64,000 bases of DNA, taken from contig NZ_CP099490.1 in NCBI RefSeq assembly GCF_023923205.1, forward strand, positions 3,224,001-3,288,000, written 5' to 3'. Positions 62,795 through 64,000 of the stretch are shown here, one piece after another. Below the pieces are notes generated by a model. It saw only the letters and a program-made list of their open reading frames with translations. It was not told the origin of the DNA and did not search any database. The stretch's first letter is position 1, and each line of letters begins with the position of its first letter. Source of the DNA: Ornithinimicrobium cryptoxanthini (GTDB lineage: Bacteria > Actinomycetota > Actinomycetes > Actinomycetales > Dermatophilaceae). The translations under genes were made by a program, and so were the position numbers.

Positions 62795-63022
62795 ATGAAG
62801 ACCCTGATCACCGCCCGGCTCAGCACCGCGCCACTGGACCCGTCCGCGATCGGACGGATCGTCTCGGCCGTCGGCCGGCTCAGGAGCGTCGACTCGGTGA
62901 CCGTCTCTGTCACTGACGCGCGGGTCGACGTCGACTTCGACCCGCACGCGATCACGGTCGAGGAGCTGCGCGAGGTCGTGATGTCCCTGGGCTACCAGGT
63001 GCGAGGCGCCCGGGTCGCCTGA
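62795..63022 (+). CDS. HMA-fold small protein without metal-binding cysteines
   Basis: 75 residues with the ferredoxin-like fold pattern of heavy-metal-associated domains: KTLITARLSTAPLDPSAIGRIV, RLRSVDSVTVSVTDARVDVDFDP and TVEELREVVMSLGYQVR. The MxCxxC metal loop is absent; the corresponding stretch is STAPLDPSAI and the protein has no cysteine. It therefore cannot act as a normal copper chaperone. ATG 62795 has GAGGA 9 nt upstream. An FNR-like box precedes it. Confidence 0.75.
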   Translation: MKTLITARLSTAPLDPSAIGRIVSAVGRLRSVDSVTVSVTDARVDVDFDPHAITVEELREVVMSLGYQVRGARVA

Positions 63023-63107
63023 GAGGAACCTCGCCTGAGCGGGTCAACGCGTGACCGGGTCGACTCCTGACGGGGCCGGCTTCGGACCGGGACCAGCGCC
63101 GCGAGGC

Positions 63108-63815
63108 CTACTCCGCCAGGTGCAGGAGACGGTCGATGTCCAGGATGACGATGTCCCGGGCCCCCTCCAACGCGATCACGCCAGCATCCTGGAGTCGGCG
63201 CAGCTGCCTGCTCAGGGACTCGGGGGTGGTGTCGAGCAGCGAGGCGATGTCCTTCTTGGCCAGCGGCAGGCGCACGCGGGTCGTGTCGTGCCCAGATCGC
63301 TTGGCCGGCAGTTCCACCAGGTAGCGCGCCAGACGCCCGCCGACCTCGACCGAGGTGACCGCGGCCAGCCGCTCCTCGGTGGCGTCCAGGCGACGGCTCA
63401 CACCCTGCAGCATCCGCAGCCCGATGCTGGGGTGCGCACCGATGAGCTGGCCCAGGTCCTGGTGGCGAAAGACGCACATGCTCCCCGCTTCGAGCGCGGT
63501 CGCATAGTGGTCGGGGCGTCCACCGCCGAGGAAGGCTGACTCCCCCACGAAGTCGCCCGGATGCAGCACCCGGATGATCTGCTCCTGCCCGTCCGCACTG
63601 ATGCGGCTGATCTTGATCATCCCGGTGTGCACGACCATCAGCTGGGAGACGTTGTCGCCGGCGCCATAGATCTGCTCACCCTTGGCCGTCTTCACCTGGC
63701 GCGCCACCGCCGCGACGTCCAGCTGCTCGCCGTGGGTCAGCGCCTGGAACAGCGGGACCCGCGCGACGCACAGGTCGTCCGAACGCTCGGTCACATCGAC
63801 CAGCTCAAGCTTCAT
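63108..63815 (-). CDS. CRP/FNR-family transcriptional regulator
   Basis: 235 residues. An N-terminal cyclic-nucleotide-binding-like barrel ([40 protein letters not shown]) is followed by the dimer helix and a winged helix ([26 protein letters not shown]). The recognition helix has E-x2-S-R, the FNR specificity residues for TTGAT half-sites. Two cysteines (DLCVARV, SMCVF) are too few for a classical FNR iron-sulfur cluster, so the signal is unclear. It overlaps the end of fdhD by 11 nt. Confidence 0.85.
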   Translation of the reverse strand: MKLELVDVTERSDDLCVARVPLFQALTHGEQLDVAAVARQVKTAKGEQIYGAGDNVSQLMVVHTGMIKISRISADGQEQIIRVLHPGDFVGESAFLGGGRPDHYATALEAGSMCVFRHQDLGQLIGAHPSIGLRMLQGVSRRLDATEERLAAVTSVEVGGRLARYLVELPAKRSGHDTTRVRLPLAKKDIASLLDTTPESLSRQLRRLQDAGVIALEGARDIVILDIDRLLHLAE

Positions 63816-64000
63816 CCGTCACCACCCGATCGGCCCGACTATAGACATTGAGTGTCTCACCGCGGTTGAAGCCGATCACGGTCAGCCCGAGATCGGCGCC
63901 CAGCTCGACCGCGAGCGCAGACGGCGCCGACACCGCCGACAGCACCGGGATGCCAGCCATCGCAGCCTTCTGCACCAGCTCGAACGAGGCTCGGCCCGAG
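63805..64000 (-). CDS. fdhD: Formate dehydrogenase accessory protein FdhD (3' end)
   Basis: The last 65 codons are present; the 5' part lies beyond the window. [38 protein letters not shown] and [16 protein letters not shown] match the C-terminus of FdhD, the sulfurtransferase that moves sulfur from IscS to the molybdenum cofactor of formate dehydrogenases. The stop lies 8 codon-bases into the CRP/FNR gene, so the two are cotranscribed. Confidence 0.9.
   Translation of the reverse strand, partial: SGRASFELVQKAAMAGIPVLSAVSAPSALAVELGADLGLTVIGFNRGETLNVYSRADRVVTDEA

Overview
The window is high-GC, densely packed actinobacterial DNA. GTG and TTG starts are frequent, stop and start codons commonly overlap as ATGA or GTGA, and the gene families are typically actinobacterial: CarD, SigK/RskA, class F sortase, dodecin, fused PabAB and NarL-type kinase/regulator pairs. 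A Micrococcales genus near Intrasporangiaceae/Ornithinimicrobiaceae is my inference from overall style only. I see no phage, IS element, CRISPR array or rRNA. Three tRNA genes are present (Glu, Asp, Phe).

Layout. 0-5.3 kb: a VapBC toxin-antitoxin pair, a RidA protein, a CarD-type regulator behind a hairpin-rich leader, an alpha/beta hydrolase whose nucleophile is replaced by glycine, a ribbon-helix-helix regulator with a PHB-depolymerase-like esterase, and a methyltransferase. 5.3-16 kb: two leftward operons encoding the complete lower meta-cleavage pathway (semialdehyde hydrolase, semialdehyde dehydrogenase, decarboxylase, hydratase, aldolase, acylating acetaldehyde dehydrogenase, a third hydratase-like paralogue), an IclR regulator and an NMT1/SsuABC-type importer. 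The same GTYTCA-N5-TGAGAC palindrome lies before both operons. No ring-cleaving dioxygenase or tautomerase is visible. 16-26 kb: dodecin, an MMPL exporter, a DrrAB-type ABC exporter, a membrane-domain/lipase fusion and a two-component system.

26-34 kb: aldo/keto reductase, PabAB, pirin and two overlapping SPFH membrane genes. 34-46 kb: Tricorn protease, a TetR-controlled ABC exporter, an MFS transporter ending in a 32-bp tandem array, a double GNAT protein, a DUF2461 protein and a second MMPL exporter. 46-50.5 kb: a two-component system with a DUF4097 protein, an ElaA-type acetyltransferase and a PHP-domain protein. 50.5-54.5 kb: two tRNAs, a left-handed beta-helix protein and a CHRD protein/sortase F/SigK/RskA cluster. 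54.6-59 kb: tRNA-Phe, a taurine-type importer, a TIGR03084-type protein and a DHFR-like reductase. 59-64 kb: FadH, an unrecognised 405-residue protein, an HMA-fold protein lacking its metal-binding cysteines behind an FNR-like box, a CRP/FNR regulator with an FNR-type recognition helix, and the end of fdhD.

Cross-cutting patterns: (i) short tandem repeats sit at or just beyond the 3' ends of at least five genes, and three of these arrays copy the gene's own stop codon; (ii) several genes have a TANNNT -10 hexamer 6-8 nt before the start codon and no Shine-Dalgarno, as expected of leaderless mRNAs.
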